Notes: generated from the letters alone by a model not told the origin. A DNA stretch of 37,354 nucleotides from Acidobacteriaceae bacterium (GCA_903642265.1 CAHJWN010000038.1:1-37354), one strand, 5' to 3'. Counted from the stretch's first letter, positions 27,320 through 35,807 are shown. Translations and numbers: made by a program.

Positions 27320-27943
27320 ATGCTTGATACACTCGCCGTTCAATACGCGGCCATGTCTGACGAGGAGATGCTTCAACTTGGAGGCGTCTACGCATCCCTT
27401 ACCACCGAGGCGCAGGCGCTTGTTCGCTCCGAGTTCAGCCGCCGCAAGCTCGAAGTCCCTGACGCTGAAGCGGAGCCCCCACAGTACGGCTCTCAGCAGA
27501 TGCGCACGATCCGCCGCTACCGCGATCAGCCTGAGGCTTTTCTCGCACGCAGCGTTCTCGAATCTGCAGGCATCCCCTGCTATCTGCGCGACGAGAACAC
27601 GATTCGCATCGAGTGGGTCTGGTCGAACTATATGGGTGGCATGCGGCTGCAGGTTCCTGAAGCCGATGTCGAGGCTGCGGAAGCAATTCTCGCGCAGCCG
27701 ATCCCCGCGCACATCGCTGTCGAAGGCGAGGCGGACTACGACCAGCCCGTCTGCCCGAACTGCGGCTCGCTCGACGTTGGCAATAACAACTTCGACGCCA
27801 AGGTAGGTGCCGCGTCAATGCTCCTGCTTGGCGTCCCGCTTCCATCGCCCGTCGAAAAGAACTACTGGCACTGCAACAACTGCTCGACCAACTGGACCGA
27901 CGACGCGGACAGCTCCGAAGAGATATCCGGCCCCCATGCCTAA
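27320..27943 (+). CDS. DUF2007 domain protein with zinc ribbon
   Basis: A 207-residue cytoplasmic protein. The middle part (AFLARSVLESAGIPCYLRDENTIRIEW ... GGMRLQVPEADVEAAEAIL) is the DUF2007 (putative signal-transducing) fold. The C-terminus has two CxxC pairs (CPNCGS and CNNCST) of a zinc ribbon. The first 60 residues form a helical region rich in Glu and Ala. Its stop overlaps the start of the next gene by 8 bases (ATGCCTAA), so both are cotranscribed. ATG 27320 lies after a weak ribosome binding site. Confidence 0.85.
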   Translation: MLDTLAVQYAAMSDEEMLQLGGVYASLTTEAQALVRSEFSRRKLEVPDAEAEPPQYGSQQMRTIRRYRDQPEAFLARSVLESAGIPCYLRDENTIRIEWVWSNYMGGMRLQVPEADVEAAEAILAQPIPAHIAVEGEADYDQPVCPNCGSLDVGNNNFDAKVGAASMLLLGVPLPSPVEKNYWHCNNCSTNWTDDADSSEEISGPHA

Positions 27944-28340
27944 GCTTGCTTCTTCCGCAGGACGTCAGCGCTCGGCTTACACCGCCCTCATCATCCTTAC
28001 GATCATTGCTGGACTTGTCCTGCGCCGCGTCCCCCTCGGGCTGCCGATCTTTGTAGTGAAGTACGGCGGCTCCATGCTGTGGGCCGCAATGATTTACTGG
28101 ATCGTCGCAGCGATCAGACCAGTCGCGTCCTCGGGAGCAATTGCCGTCAATGCTGTGCTGTTCGCCCTTGCAGTTGAGTTCTTCAAGCTCTATCACGCGC
28201 CCATTCTAGAGGCCTTCCGACGTACCATCGCCGGATCGCTGTTGCTTGGCCGCTACTTCTCATGGTGGGACATAGCGGCTTACCTGGTCGCGATCGCTCT
28301 CACAGCGTTTGCGGACCAACGCCTTATTCGGCGGACTTAG
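27936..28340 (+). CDS. DUF2809 membrane protein
   Basis: A 134-residue integral membrane protein with about four transmembrane helices. The sequence RSAYTALIILTIIAGLVLRR ... YGGSMLWAAMIYWIVAAIRP ... FALAVEFFKLYHAPILEAFR fits DUF2809. ATG 27936 overlaps the stop of the DUF2007 gene; a longer ORF starting at 27807 would run through that gene in another frame and is rejected. It is convergent with the lipocalin gene, with which its last 17 bases overlap. Confidence 0.85.
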   Translation: MPKLASSAGRQRSAYTALIILTIIAGLVLRRVPLGLPIFVVKYGGSMLWAAMIYWIVAAIRPVASSGAIAVNAVLFALAVEFFKLYHAPILEAFRRTIAGSLLLGRYFSWWDIAAYLVAIALTAFADQRLIRRT

Positions 28341-28911
28341 TCCCGTTCACCTTGGCCATCGGCGTTCTACCCGTCTGCAACGTCATCGCAAGTTTGTCGA
28401 CGGCGTACCCCTCGGAAGCTGCCTTCTGCTTAATCGTGGCCAGCACATCCGGGCTCATCTGGCGTGTCCTCGAAAGAATACGCAGCCCCTTGTGATTTGG
28501 GCTGCCGACCAGTGCCCATTGATAGTCGCTACCCAGCGCCAGGACCCATTCCTTGTCGCTGAACGGCCAGATGTATTGCACCTTTAGTTTGCCGCCACCA
28601 CTGTTCTTTACCGCCTTGATGTCGGCATTGGTCACGTCGGTGTAGTCATTCTTTGCTTTACAGGAGTTCACAAGCTGGTACTCATTACGCTTGTCTCCCG
28701 ACGCAATCAGGTCCACCACGTCGGCAATACAGCCCTTCTCGCGCTTGGTCGGAAGCCGTGCAATCTCGTACCAGCTCCCTGCGAATCGGTTCAGGTCCAC
28801 CAAGGGTAGTGCTGATGCAGATTGCGCTCTGGCGGCACCCGTCACAGCCAGCACTAACGTCACGACTGCAATCGCACCAGCCGCAAACTTTGGAATCGAC
28901 TTCAAAGTCAT
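28324..28911 (-). CDS. blc: Lipocalin (Blc-like), exported
   Basis: A 195-residue exported lipocalin. A signal peptide (FAAGAIAVVTLVLAVTGAARAQ) precedes the conserved GSWYEIARLPTKREKGC motif, a TDV-like strand, and WPFSDKEWVLALGSDYQWALVGSPNHKGLRILSRT, which is typical of bacterial Blc and its eukaryotic relatives. There is no clear lipobox in the signal. The family binds hydrophobic ligands in the envelope. ATG 28911 is supported by the signal peptide; 38 extra upstream codons run through a tandem repeat array and are not part of the gene. Confidence 0.88.
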   Translation of the reverse strand: MTLKSIPKFAAGAIAVVTLVLAVTGAARAQSASALPLVDLNRFAGSWYEIARLPTKREKGCIADVVDLIASGDKRNEYQLVNSCKAKNDYTDVTNADIKAVKNSGGGKLKVQYIWPFSDKEWVLALGSDYQWALVGSPNHKGLRILSRTRQMSPDVLATIKQKAASEGYAVDKLAMTLQTGRTPMAKVNGTKSAE

Positions 28912-28948
28912 ACCTTCAGCCCTCGTATGTTCGATGCAGCATGGAGGC

Positions 28949-29030
28949 AGTTCATCGCCGCAACGCAAATCATCGGTGCAACGCAGTTCGTCGGTGCAGC
29001 AGTTCATCGGTGCAACGCAAATCATCGACG
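28949..29030. repeat. Tandem 16-18-bp repeats at the end of tyrA
   Basis: On the minus strand a unit close to GATGATTTGCGTTGCACC is repeated about five times with changes. The array covers the last two or three codons and stop of tyrA and most of the 110-base gap to the lipocalin gene. Slippage at this array could vary the spacer length. Confidence 0.7.
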
Positions 29031-29888
29031 GCTACGGAAGCGGTTCGCCAGAAGAAACTCCTCCCGCAGCTCCGGAGTCTTGAGATTTTCACGGAGATGC
29101 TGAAGCCGTTGCTCAAGTGCGAGCAGCGTCCCCGCAATCGGCTCAGTATTCGAGAGCGCCACATCGCGCCACATGCTGTAAGGGCTCGCCCCAAGCCGCG
29201 TTGTCTCTCGCAAGGCGCGCCCGCCTATGGCATCGATCTCCGCACGCCCGACAGCATCGCTGGCGAACGTCTCTTCAAGTAAAGCAGCAAGCGCAGTCGA
29301 AAGCATCTGTGGCAGATGACTTACCCAGGCACACAGTTCATCGTGCCGCGCGGCATCAAGATCAAGCGTCCGGGCACCAAATTTGCCCACCCACTCACGC
29401 CACTCGGCCACAAGCTCTGAGCCTTCCGGTGCAGTCGGAGTGAAGAGCCACATGGCGTTGCGAAACAGCGTCGCCTCGGCCAGAACCGCGCCGCTTGATT
29501 CTTTACCGGCCATCGGATGGCCAGGCAGAAAGCTGGCGCTCCCGGCCGGGAACAGCTTTGCTGCCGCCTCGGTGATCTGCAGCTTCGTGCTGCCAACATC
29601 GGTCACAAGCTGTCCTGCTCGCAGTACCGGAGCAAGAAGGTGCATCCAGTCCAGGATTGCCAGCACCGGCACAGCCAGCAGGATGACGTCCGCGGCCGCC
29701 GCCAGGTCGAGCGCCTCGACACGACTCTTCGCGAACGCGTCAATGGCTGTGAGACCGAGCGATGCTTCCAGCTCCGAAGCGCTCGCATCAAATCCCGCGA
29801 TAACGCCCTCGAAGCCTGCATCGCGCAACGCCAGCCCCACGGACGCGCCGATCAGACCAGTCCCGATAATAAGAATCCGCTTGATCAC
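29022..29888 (-). CDS. tyrA: Prephenate dehydrogenase
   Basis: Converts prephenate to 4-hydroxyphenylpyruvate in tyrosine synthesis using NAD(P). The 288-residue protein starts with the Rossmann motif [17 protein letters not shown]. It then has [21 protein letters not shown], the prephenate-binding [12 protein letters not shown] and the helix [20 protein letters not shown]. There is no C-terminal ACT domain. GTG 29888 is chosen because the nucleotide fold begins at once. The gap from the DAHP synthase stop is 22 bases, so it is the last gene of the aromatic operon. A tandem repeat array lies at its 3' end. Confidence 0.93.
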   Translation of the reverse strand: MIKRILIIGTGLIGASVGLALRDAGFEGVIAGFDASASELEASLGLTAIDAFAKSRVEALDLAAAADVILLAVPVLAILDWMHLLAPVLRAGQLVTDVGSTKLQITEAAAKLFPAGSASFLPGHPMAGKESSGAVLAEATLFRNAMWLFTPTAPEGSELVAEWREWVGKFGARTLDLDAARHDELCAWVSHLPQMLSTALAALLEETFASDAVGRAEIDAIGGRALRETTRLGASPYSMWRDVALSNTEPIAGTLLALEQRLQHLRENLKTPELREEFLLANRFRSRR

Positions 29889-29910
29889 GCTTTGGGTCAG
29901 CCCGGCAAAA

Positions 29911-30954
29911 CTACTTCTGCAGCGCCGGCACACCCTCCGCGACCGTTCTTCCCACGATTGGGGCAAGCTGTTTCAGCTTCTTTATCAGCTCCTCCAACTG
30001 CTCCGGCCGGAGCGACTGCGCACCGTCGGACATCGCCTTGTCCGGATTTGGATGCATCTCCATCAACAGGCCATCGGCACCGGCTGCTAGGGACGCCATC
30101 GCCATTGGCGGGACGAGATCGCGGATGCCGACACCATGCGAAGGATCGCCGAAGACAGGCAGGTGCGTCAGCTTCTTCAACACCGGGATCGCCGAGATGT
30201 CCATCGTGTTCCGCGTGTACGTTTCGAAGGTCCGGATGCCGCGCTCGCAGAGCATCAGGTCGTAGTTGCCGCCAGAAAGAATGTACTCGGCCGATAGCAG
30301 CACTTCCTCAATCGTCGCCGCAATGCCGCGCTTCATCAGCACCGGCTTGCGCACGTAGCCAAGCTCGCGCAGCAGGTTGAAGTTCTGCATGTTGCGCGCG
30401 CCTACCTGGAAGCAATCGATGTACGGCAGCATAAGTTCGATTTGCGAGATCTCCATCACCTCGGTAATGACGAGCAGGCCAGTCTCATTCGAGACCTCTC
30501 GCAGCAACTTCAACCCTTCCAGTCCCAGGCCCTGGAAGCTATACGGAGAGCTGCGCGGCTTGAACGCTCCACCACGCAGGAACTGCGCTCCCGCAGCCGC
30601 AACCTGCCGGGCACTCGTCAGGATCTGCTCGCGCGATTCCACTGAGCAGGGCCCGGCCATGATGATGACCTCTTCGCCACCGACAACAACGCCGTTCGGA
30701 AACGTGATCTTCGTACCCTCAGGCCGAAAGCTACGCCCCGCCAGCTTGTACGGCGAGGAGATCCGGTAGGCATCGTGGACGCCTGAGAACACCTTGAACT
30801 CAGTCACGTCGAAGTGTCCTGGTGTGCCCACTCCAGCCAGGATCGTCTGCGTCTCGCCCGTTGTGCGGTGAACGTTGAACCCGAGCTCGACCATCCGCTC
30901 GATCACATGCTGTATCGCCTCGTTGGAGGCTCTGTCCTGCATCACTACAATCAT
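29911..30954 (-). CDS. aroF: DAHP synthase, type I beta (AroF/AroG-like)
   Basis: Catalyses the first step of the shikimate pathway, joining phosphoenolpyruvate and erythrose 4-phosphate. The 347-residue protein has an N-terminal ferredoxin-like regulatory domain of about 75 residues ([21 protein letters not shown]). The TIM barrel contains [34 protein letters not shown] and GDPSHGVG. This layout matches the Thermotoga-type enzymes that are feedback-controlled through the N-terminal domain. It follows the chorismate mutase gene by 47 bases. Confidence 0.93.
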   Translation of the reverse strand: MIVVMQDRASNEAIQHVIERMVELGFNVHRTTGETQTILAGVGTPGHFDVTEFKVFSGVHDAYRISSPYKLAGRSFRPEGTKITFPNGVVVGGEEVIIMAGPCSVESREQILTSARQVAAAGAQFLRGGAFKPRSSPYSFQGLGLEGLKLLREVSNETGLLVITEVMEISQIELMLPYIDCFQVGARNMQNFNLLRELGYVRKPVLMKRGIAATIEEVLLSAEYILSGGNYDLMLCERGIRTFETYTRNTMDISAIPVLKKLTHLPVFGDPSHGVGIRDLVPPMAMASLAAGADGLLMEMHPNPDKAMSDGAQSLRPEQLEELIKKLKQLAPIVGRTVAEGVPALQK

Positions 30955-31001
30955 CGTCGTTCCGTCCTTGCTCTGTTTGCTGCTTTTCGCTGCTCTTGCT
31001 C

Positions 31002-31343
31002 TTAGCTTCGACGCTGCAACGACCGCATCACATCCATAATGCGTTCAAAGATGTGCTGCATCTCCTGGTCCGGCAGCGGTCCGGAGTTTACCTTGCGAAC
31101 ATGGTCAAAGACCGCCTGCTCGCGCTTCGGTTCATACACCGGCATCGCGTCTTTGTGCTTCAGTTCACCAATCGCGTTCGCCGCCTCTGCCCGTTCGCTG
31201 ATCAGCCTGACGATCTGCTCGTCGAGCAGATCGATCTTCTCTCGCCAGTCCGCTATGTCCAATGCCGTGCTCTCCGTCTTCGTGCTCACGCTGTCGCCTT
31301 GCCTCTCGATCGCCGCAATGAAGGTTGAAACTTCAGCGTTCAT
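31002..31343 (-). CDS. aroQ: Chorismate mutase, AroQ class
   Basis: Turns chorismate into prephenate, the branch point to Phe and Tyr. The 113-residue all-helical protein has the AroQ signature WREKIDLLDEQIVRLISERAEAANAIGELK ... VYEPKREQAVFDHV, with the Arg, Lys, Glu and Gln residues of the active site. ATG 31343 is listed. GTG 31289, after AAGG, would give a 95-residue protein that begins closer to the conserved core. It sits between trpA and the DAHP synthase. A weak REP-like copy lies upstream at 31414-31455. Confidence 0.88.
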   Translation of the reverse strand: MNAEVSTFIAAIERQGDSVSTKTESTALDIADWREKIDLLDEQIVRLISERAEAANAIGELKHKDAMPVYEPKREQAVFDHVRKVNSGPLPDQEMQHIFERIMDVMRSLQRRS

Positions 31344-31413
31344 GATACCCGTTCTCACCCCGCCGCTTCGCCCCGGTGCGTCATCTTCACCTCAGCCCTT
31401 CTGTCGCCGAATT

Positions 31414-31455
31414 GGATGCTTCATCTTCGCGACAGTTCATATCGCCAGGGAACTC
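31414..31455. repeat. REP-like repeat, copy C (degenerate)
   Basis: GGATGC-TTCATCTTCGCGACAG-TTCATATCGC aligns with the left half of the copy at 16684-16729; the right arm has decayed. It lies in the gap between trpA and the chorismate mutase gene. Confidence 0.4.
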
Positions 31456-31476
31456 GTACGAAGCAGTAACTGCACC

Positions 31477-32259
31477 CTATCCAGCCCCTACTAACTTCCT
31501 CACACCCAGCCCCGCAATGAATCTTCCTACCGCCGCTGGAGCTTCGCCGGCACTCGACTTCTCAATCAGCGACACCAGCGCGCTGCCAATCACCGCAGCG
31601 TCCGCAAACTTGCCGACGGCCGCAACATGCTCCGCGTTCGAGATGCCAAAGCCAACCGCAATCGGCAGCGTTGTAAATTGCCGCAGCCGCGCAACCAGCT
31701 CCGCCGCATCGCCCGCAATTTGCGTTTGGGTTCCGGTAATCCCGACCCGCGAAATGGCATAAACAAAGCCCTTGCTTGCTTCACCGATAGCCTTCAGCCG
31801 GCGATCGGGGCTGGTGGGTGCGGCGAGAAAGATCGGCGCAAGCTGGTTCGCGCGCATCGCTTCCAGATACTCCCCTCCCTCTTCGACGATCATGTCCGTC
31901 AGCAAGACACCGTCGACACCCGCTGCAGCCGCCTCTTCGCACAGCCGCTTCATTCCAAGCCTCACAACAGGGTTCAGATAGGAGAACAGCACCAGACCAG
32001 CGCTCGGCCGCGCCGCACGAATCTCTTGCGCAATACCAAGCACATCGGTCAGCCGCACTCCGCGCGCAACCGCACGCTCACTCGCGCGCTGAATCACCGG
32101 GCCATCGGCCAGCGGATCAGAGAATGGCACACCAAGCTCAATCACGTCAGCTCCATTGTCGATCGCCGCGAGCGCGATATCGCGCGTCGTTGCGAGGTCA
32201 GGATCTCCGGCCGTGAGGTAGGCGACGATGCCTGGCTTCTGCCTAAACGCTATGGGCAT
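31477..32259 (-). CDS. trpA: Tryptophan synthase alpha chain
   Basis: Cleaves indole-3-glycerol phosphate to indole in the TrpA2B2 complex. The 260-residue TIM barrel has [12 protein letters not shown], the catalytic Glu in [19 protein letters not shown], catalytic Asp in [12 protein letters not shown] and the phosphate loop [11 protein letters not shown]. The start overlaps the trpB end by 17 bases, which indicates coupled translation. Confidence 0.96.
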   Translation of the reverse strand: MPIAFRQKPGIVAYLTAGDPDLATTRDIALAAIDNGADVIELGVPFSDPLADGPVIQRASERAVARGVRLTDVLGIAQEIRAARPSAGLVLFSYLNPVVRLGMKRLCEEAAAAGVDGVLLTDMIVEEGGEYLEAMRANQLAPIFLAAPTSPDRRLKAIGEASKGFVYAISRVGITGTQTQIAGDAAELVARLRQFTTLPIAVGFGISNAEHVAAVGKFADAAVIGSALVSLIEKSSAGEAPAAVGRFIAGLGVRKLVGAG

Positions 32260-33502
32260 TGCCAGCCCCCTGCAAGTTCAACTCTCTCGCTAAGATTCCC
32301 AAATCCTTATCGCCCCTACCCGATAAATTCACCATCAGCAGATCCGTCTTCGCCATCGTCTTTGCCAGCCGGATCGCCTCCGCCACAGCATGGGCGCTCT
32401 CCAATGCGGGAATAATTCCTTCCATCCGCGACAGCGTCACCGTCGCCTCGAGCGCCGCAGCATCCGAGCACGAGACATAGCTCGCTCGCCCCGAATCATG
32501 CAGCATCGCGTGCTCCGGCCCAACCGACGCGTAGTCTAGGCCAGCCGAGACAGAGTGCGTCCCCGAGACCTGCCCGGCATCATCCTGCAGCACGTAAGAG
32601 TAGGTTCCCTGCAGCACTCCCGGCGTTCCTCCGCCCTTGCTCTGAAAGCGCGCCGCATGTTCGCCAAGCCCCGTCCCGCGACCGCCCGCCTCGACGCCAA
32701 TCAACTCGACGTTCGCATCCGGCAGAAACTCATAGAACGCACCAATCGCATTTGACCCGCCACCAACGCACGCAATAATCGCGTCCGGCAGCCGGCCTTC
32801 CTGCTCGAGAATCTGCTGCCGCGCCTCGCGGCTGATCACGCGGTGAAAGTCGCGCACCATGGTCGGATACGGGTGCGCCCCCAACGCGCTGCCAAGGATG
32901 TAGTAGGTCGTCCGCACGTTCGTCACCCAATCGCGCATGGCTTCATTGATCGCATCTTTCAGGGTCGCCGAGCCACCTGTCACAGGCCGCACTTCCGCTC
33001 CAAGCAGCCGCATACGGTAGACGTTCAATTCCTGCCGCTGCATGTCTTCCTGGCCCATGTAGATCACGCACTCAAGCCCCAGCAGCGCGCAGACTGTCGC
33101 CGTCGCCACGCCATGCTGCCCCGCGCCGGTCTCTGCGATGATCCTCTGCTTGCCCATGCGCTTCGCCAGCAACCCCTGGCCCAGCGCGTTGTTGATCTTG
33201 TGCGCGCCGGTGTGCAGCAGGTCTTCGCGCTTTAGGTAGATCTTCGCGCCGCCCAGCGTCTCTGTAAGCCGCTTGGCAAAGTAAAGCGGAGTCGGTCGAC
33301 CGGCGTAGAAATGCAGCAGCCCGTCAAGCTCCGTATGAAAAGATGGGTCCGCCTGCGCCATAGCGTACGCCTCCTCAAGCTCCTCAAGCGCCGCCATCAA
33401 CGTCTCCGGAACATACCGTCCGCCGTACGCTCCAAACCGTCCAGGAGCCGTCACCTTTCCAGCCTTGCTTGCCTCTTCCGTCTCAACTGCAATTGTCGCC
33501 AT
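32243..33502 (-). CDS. trpB: Tryptophan synthase beta chain
   Basis: PLP enzyme that condenses indole with serine. The 419-residue protein has [12 protein letters not shown], the PLP lysine in [31 protein letters not shown] and the phosphate loop [13 protein letters not shown] 33502 follows AGAGGA by 8 bases. It is the first structural gene after the aromatic leader peptide and hairpin. The upstream trpC-trpF pair is separated from it by about 700 bases. Confidence 0.97.
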   Translation of the reverse strand: MATIAVETEEASKAGKVTAPGRFGAYGGRYVPETLMAALEELEEAYAMAQADPSFHTELDGLLHFYAGRPTPLYFAKRLTETLGGAKIYLKREDLLHTGAHKINNALGQGLLAKRMGKQRIIAETGAGQHGVATATVCALLGLECVIYMGQEDMQRQELNVYRMRLLGAEVRPVTGGSATLKDAINEAMRDWVTNVRTTYYILGSALGAHPYPTMVRDFHRVISREARQQILEQEGRLPDAIIACVGGGSNAIGAFYEFLPDANVELIGVEAGGRGTGLGEHAARFQSKGGGTPGVLQGTYSYVLQDDAGQVSGTHSVSAGLDYASVGPEHAMLHDSGRASYVSCSDAAALEATVTLSRMEGIIPALESAHAVAEAIRLAKTMAKTDLLMVNLSGRGDKDLGILARELNLQGAGNAHSV

Positions 33503-33528
33503 GTAAGAAATCCTCTACTGCAAAGCAA

Positions 33529-33555
33529 GAGCCGCAACCTTTAAGGTCGCGGCTC
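33529..33555 (-). terminator. Candidate attenuator hairpin before trpB
   Basis: GAGCCGC and GCGGCTC form a perfect 7-bp stem that extends through ACCTT/AAGGT. The transcript (minus strand) then reads TTGCTTTGC, a partial T-run. It lies 36 bases after the leader peptide stop and 26 bases before trpB. An alternative partner exists upstream (33616-33626), as expected for a terminator/antiterminator switch. Confidence 0.7.
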
Positions 33556-33591
33556 GTGTGGATGTTGAATCGTCTGAATGCTGCTGATCTG

Positions 33592-33699
33592 TCAGATGAC
33601 TGCTACTCCGCCAATGCCGCGAGCCGGTCCAATTACCTGGCTCCAGAAGGAGCGCCAGTAGCGGAACGTAAACCCGAAGCGGCTGAATTTAAAAGTCAT
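33592..33699 (-). CDS. Aromatic-rich leader peptide (trp/aro attenuator)
   Basis: A 35-codon ORF that begins MTFKFSRFGFTFRYWRSFW: within codons 3-19 there are six Phe, one Tyr and two Trp. After SQ the rest is Gly/Val/Ile-rich up to TGA 33592. The codons for Tyr and Trp lie inside a small stem-loop (33637-33658). The hairpin before trpB follows 36 bases after the stop. The ribosome binding site is not ideal: GAGGAG lies 18 bases before ATG 33699, while an in-frame TTG three codons earlier has it at 9 bases. It is probably not a functional protein but a sensor of aromatic tRNA charging for trpB-trpA-aroQ-aroF-tyrA. Confidence 0.75.
   Translation of the reverse strand: MTFKFSRFGFTFRYWRSFWSQVIGPARGIGGVAVI
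33616..33626 (-). promoter_or_regulatory. Possible antiterminator arm (region 2)
   Basis: The minus strand reads CGGCTCGCGGC here. CGGCTCG can pair with CGAGCCG and, alternatively, TCGCGGC with GCCGCGA, both in the first arm of the trpB hairpin. If a ribosome stalls at the aromatic codons this arm is free and would prevent the terminator. No folding energies were computed. Confidence 0.5.
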
Positions 33700-33709
33700 C
33701 TTGTTCAAA

Positions 33710-33738
33710 AAGATACACTCCTCGCCAATACCCCGCAA
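33710..33738 (-). promoter_or_regulatory. Possible promoter for the leader-trpB operon
   Basis: The minus strand has TTGCGG (33733-33738), 17 bases and TATCTT (33710-33715). If used, transcription would begin only a few bases before the leader ATG. That would give an almost leaderless message and exclude the GAGGAG sequence. An upstream start is also possible, so this is a weak call. Confidence 0.3.
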
Positions 33739-33873
33739 GCTGCCGATGCGGAGAATAGCTGCAAAATGCAAAAAGAGAGAGCTAGTGTGAAACGGAAGCG
33801 CGCTCCCTGACACAACGAATAGGTGAATCCGCGCATCACGTTCGCGCGTCATATCACCAGCAATGGAGGAAGT

Positions 33874-34047
33874 ATGAAACTGAGGATCGCAATCGCACTT
33901 GCATTGATTGCCAGCCTGAGCCCAGCGCTTGCCGTAGCAAGAGCGCAGACTCCGAATATGCACCAGCCTGGCATCCACCAGCATGGTTCGACCTTTCACG
34001 ACCGCTCGCCTCACCAGCGGTCGCATGAGTCGCAGCCCCACCACTAA
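33874..34047 (+). CDS. Small His-rich exported protein
   Basis: A 57-residue ORF that begins MKLRIAIALALIASLSPALA and is preceded by GGAGGA at 5 bases. A signal peptide is clear, with cleavage after ARAQ near residue 25. The mature peptide of about 32 residues has eight His (HQPGIHQHGSTFHDRSPHQRSHE). This suits metal binding, but no family is recognised. It lies on the plus strand within the minus-strand trp locus, divergent from the leader peptide. Confidence 0.65.
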   Translation: MKLRIAIALALIASLSPALAVARAQTPNMHQPGIHQHGSTFHDRSPHQRSHESQPHH

Positions 34048-34164
34048 GTTCGTTTCATCCAACGTAGTTCGCGGGACATTCCCGCTCGCATCCCAAGCCG
34101 GGCCCGGCCGCAACTCTTCCACGCCCCCTTCGTAGGCCCAACAACTTCCCGCAGCGACGATTCC

Positions 34165-34209
34165 GGGTCCCCATCTTTGCGACAGCTACACCGTCGCTAA
34201 GGTGGGAGA
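34165..34209. repeat. REP-like palindromic repeat, copy B
   Basis: CCCATCTTTGCGAC ... GTCGCTAAGGTGGG form an imperfect hairpin (perfect GCGAC/GTCGC core, flanks with wobble and mismatches) around AGCTACACC. This is the best preserved of three related elements in the window and sits directly downstream of trpF. Confidence 0.6.
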
Positions 34210-34216
34210 ATCACCC

Positions 34217-34876
34217 CTACTCCCGCGCGTTCTCCAAAAATCGCCGCAGCTTCTCAAAATCCTTGCGTCCCGGCTCAGCCTCAACTCCGCTCGCCACATC
34301 CACCCCCCACGGCGCGAGATCTGCAATTGCCTCCGACACAGTCTCCGGCCGCAAACCACCCGCCACGATCAGCCTGCTCTCGCTGCCTGCAAGCACATCC
34401 CGCGCTGCGCTCCAGTCGAAGCTGACACCGCTTCCACCACTCGCATTCCTTGTCTTCGAATCGATCAACACCCGATCGATCGCAGGTTCGTCAGCAACGG
34501 CGCGTAGCTGCAATCCAATCTCGTCAGCATTGTTCGTCTGGTCATCAACGACCCAATGCAGGGTCTGAATGATCGTGACTTCAGCCTCAAGGTCCGCTCG
34601 TACTTGCCGAGCCAACACCAGATCGAATCCACCGTGAAGCTGAACTCCCGTCAGCCCTGTCGCACGAACGATTGCGGCGATCTCCGCGGCATTGCGCGTC
34701 GCGAACACGCCAATCTTCTCGAGCGCCTTCGGCAGTCGGGGCAGGATTCTTGCGACTTGTTCCGTAGACACCTGGCGCTTGCTCGGCGCAAAGACAAATC
34801 CCACTGCATCTGCGCCAAGCTCTGCGGCAAGCTTCGCATCTTCAAGGCTGGTGTTTGCACAAATCTTGACCCACAT
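34217..34876 (-). CDS. trpF: Phosphoribosylanthranilate isomerase
   Basis: Amadori rearrangement step of tryptophan synthesis. The 219-residue TIM barrel starts WVKICANTSLEDAKLAAELGADAVGFVFAPSKRQV, with the catalytic Cys in KICAN. It continues with IGVFATRN, VQLHGG, the catalytic Asp in VLIDSKT, SFDW and IVAGGLRPETV, which holds the phosphate-binding loop. It follows trpC by 2 bases. Confidence 0.95.
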   Translation of the reverse strand: MWVKICANTSLEDAKLAAELGADAVGFVFAPSKRQVSTEQVARILPRLPKALEKIGVFATRNAAEIAAIVRATGLTGVQLHGGFDLVLARQVRADLEAEVTIIQTLHWVVDDQTNNADEIGLQLRAVADEPAIDRVLIDSKTRNASGGSGVSFDWSAARDVLAGSESRLIVAGGLRPETVSEAIADLAPWGVDVASGVEAEPGRKDFEKLRRFLENARE

Positions 34877-34878
34877 AT

Positions 34879-35688
34879 CTACACCGACACTGGAACTTCG
34901 CGCCCCAGCAGCAATGCAAGCGCCGCGCCAGGATCAGCCTCCCGCATCAGCGTCTCGCCAACCAGGAATGCATCATAGCCCGCACTGGCAAGCCGGCTGA
35001 TATCTTCCCGATTGCGAATGCCGCTCTCTGCCACGCGCAACACCCCCGCAGGAATGTGCTGTGCCAACTGCATCTGCACTTCGGGGTGCACTGCAAATGT
35101 CCGCAGATCGCGGCTGTTTACGCCGATCATCTGGCAGCCGATCTGCGCCGCGCGCGTAAGCTCTCCGGCATCGTGTACTTCGCAGAGCACGTCCAACCCG
35201 AACGCATACGCCTCGCTGCTCAGAGTCTGCAGCTCCGCATCGGTGAGCGCTGCGACGATCAACAAAATCGCGTCCGCGCACGAGGCACGCGCCTCCAGCA
35301 CCTGGAACGTGTCGACCATAAAATCCTTACGCAAACAGGGGATCTTTGTCGCCGCCGAAGCAATCTCAAGGTTCAGCAGGGATCCCTGAAAGAATGGTTC
35401 ATCGGTCAATACCGAGAGCGCTCCCGCACCTGCCGCCTCAAGCCAGCGCGCTAGTTCTGCCGGCTCGAAGTCTTCGCGGATCAGGCCTTTAGAAGGCGAA
35501 GCCTTCTTCAACTCCGCGATCACCGCTGGTCTTGATTGCGTCTGTGCAATTCGGCGAAGATTCGCAGCGAAGCCACGCGGCTGATGCTCCGCTGCTTTAC
35601 GCTCAAGGTCCTCCAGCTTCGCAACGCTCCTGCGCTCGGCGACGCCAAGCCGTGTGCGCGCGAGGATTTCATCAAGCTGCGTTGCCAT
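34879..35688 (-). CDS. trpC: Indole-3-glycerol phosphate synthase
   Basis: Closes the indole ring from carboxyphenylaminodeoxyribulose phosphate. The 269-residue protein has VIAELKKASPSKGLIREDF with the catalytic Lys, LSVLTDEPFFQGS, CLRKDFMVD, IGVNSRDLRTF and VAESGIRNREDI. It is a stand-alone TrpC, not fused to TrpF. The gene starts 32 bases after a tRNA-Leu gene read in the same direction. Confidence 0.96.
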   Translation of the reverse strand: MATQLDEILARTRLGVAERRSVAKLEDLERKAAEHQPRGFAANLRRIAQTQSRPAVIAELKKASPSKGLIREDFEPAELARWLEAAGAGALSVLTDEPFFQGSLLNLEIASAATKIPCLRKDFMVDTFQVLEARASCADAILLIVAALTDAELQTLSSEAYAFGLDVLCEVHDAGELTRAAQIGCQMIGVNSRDLRTFAVHPEVQMQLAQHIPAGVLRVAESGIRNREDISRLASAGYDAFLVGETLMREADPGAALALLLGREVPVSV

Positions 35689-35720
35689 CGATTACTCTGG
35701 GTTTCGTCAGGAAAAAGCTT

Positions 35721-35807
35721 TGGTGCCGAAGGGGGGACTCGAACCCCCACACCCTTGCGAGTACATGGACCTGAACCATGCGCGTCTGCCAATTCCGCCA
35801 CTACGGC
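35721..35807 (-). tRNA. tRNA-Leu(CAG)
   Basis: The minus strand folds into a class II tRNA: acceptor GCCGTAG, D-arm with TGGCGGAATTGGCAGACG, and anticodon stem CATGG-TTCAGGT-CCATG with anticodon CAG. A long variable arm (TACTCGCAAGGGTGT) and the TPsiC arm (GGGGGTTCGAGTCCCCC) follow. CCA (35721-35723) is encoded. The acceptor has one T-T mismatch at pair 5. Confidence 0.97.

Noticed and set aside
28949..29030. CRISPR array
   Set aside because: The units are about 18 bases, imperfect and without spacers, so it is a minisatellite.
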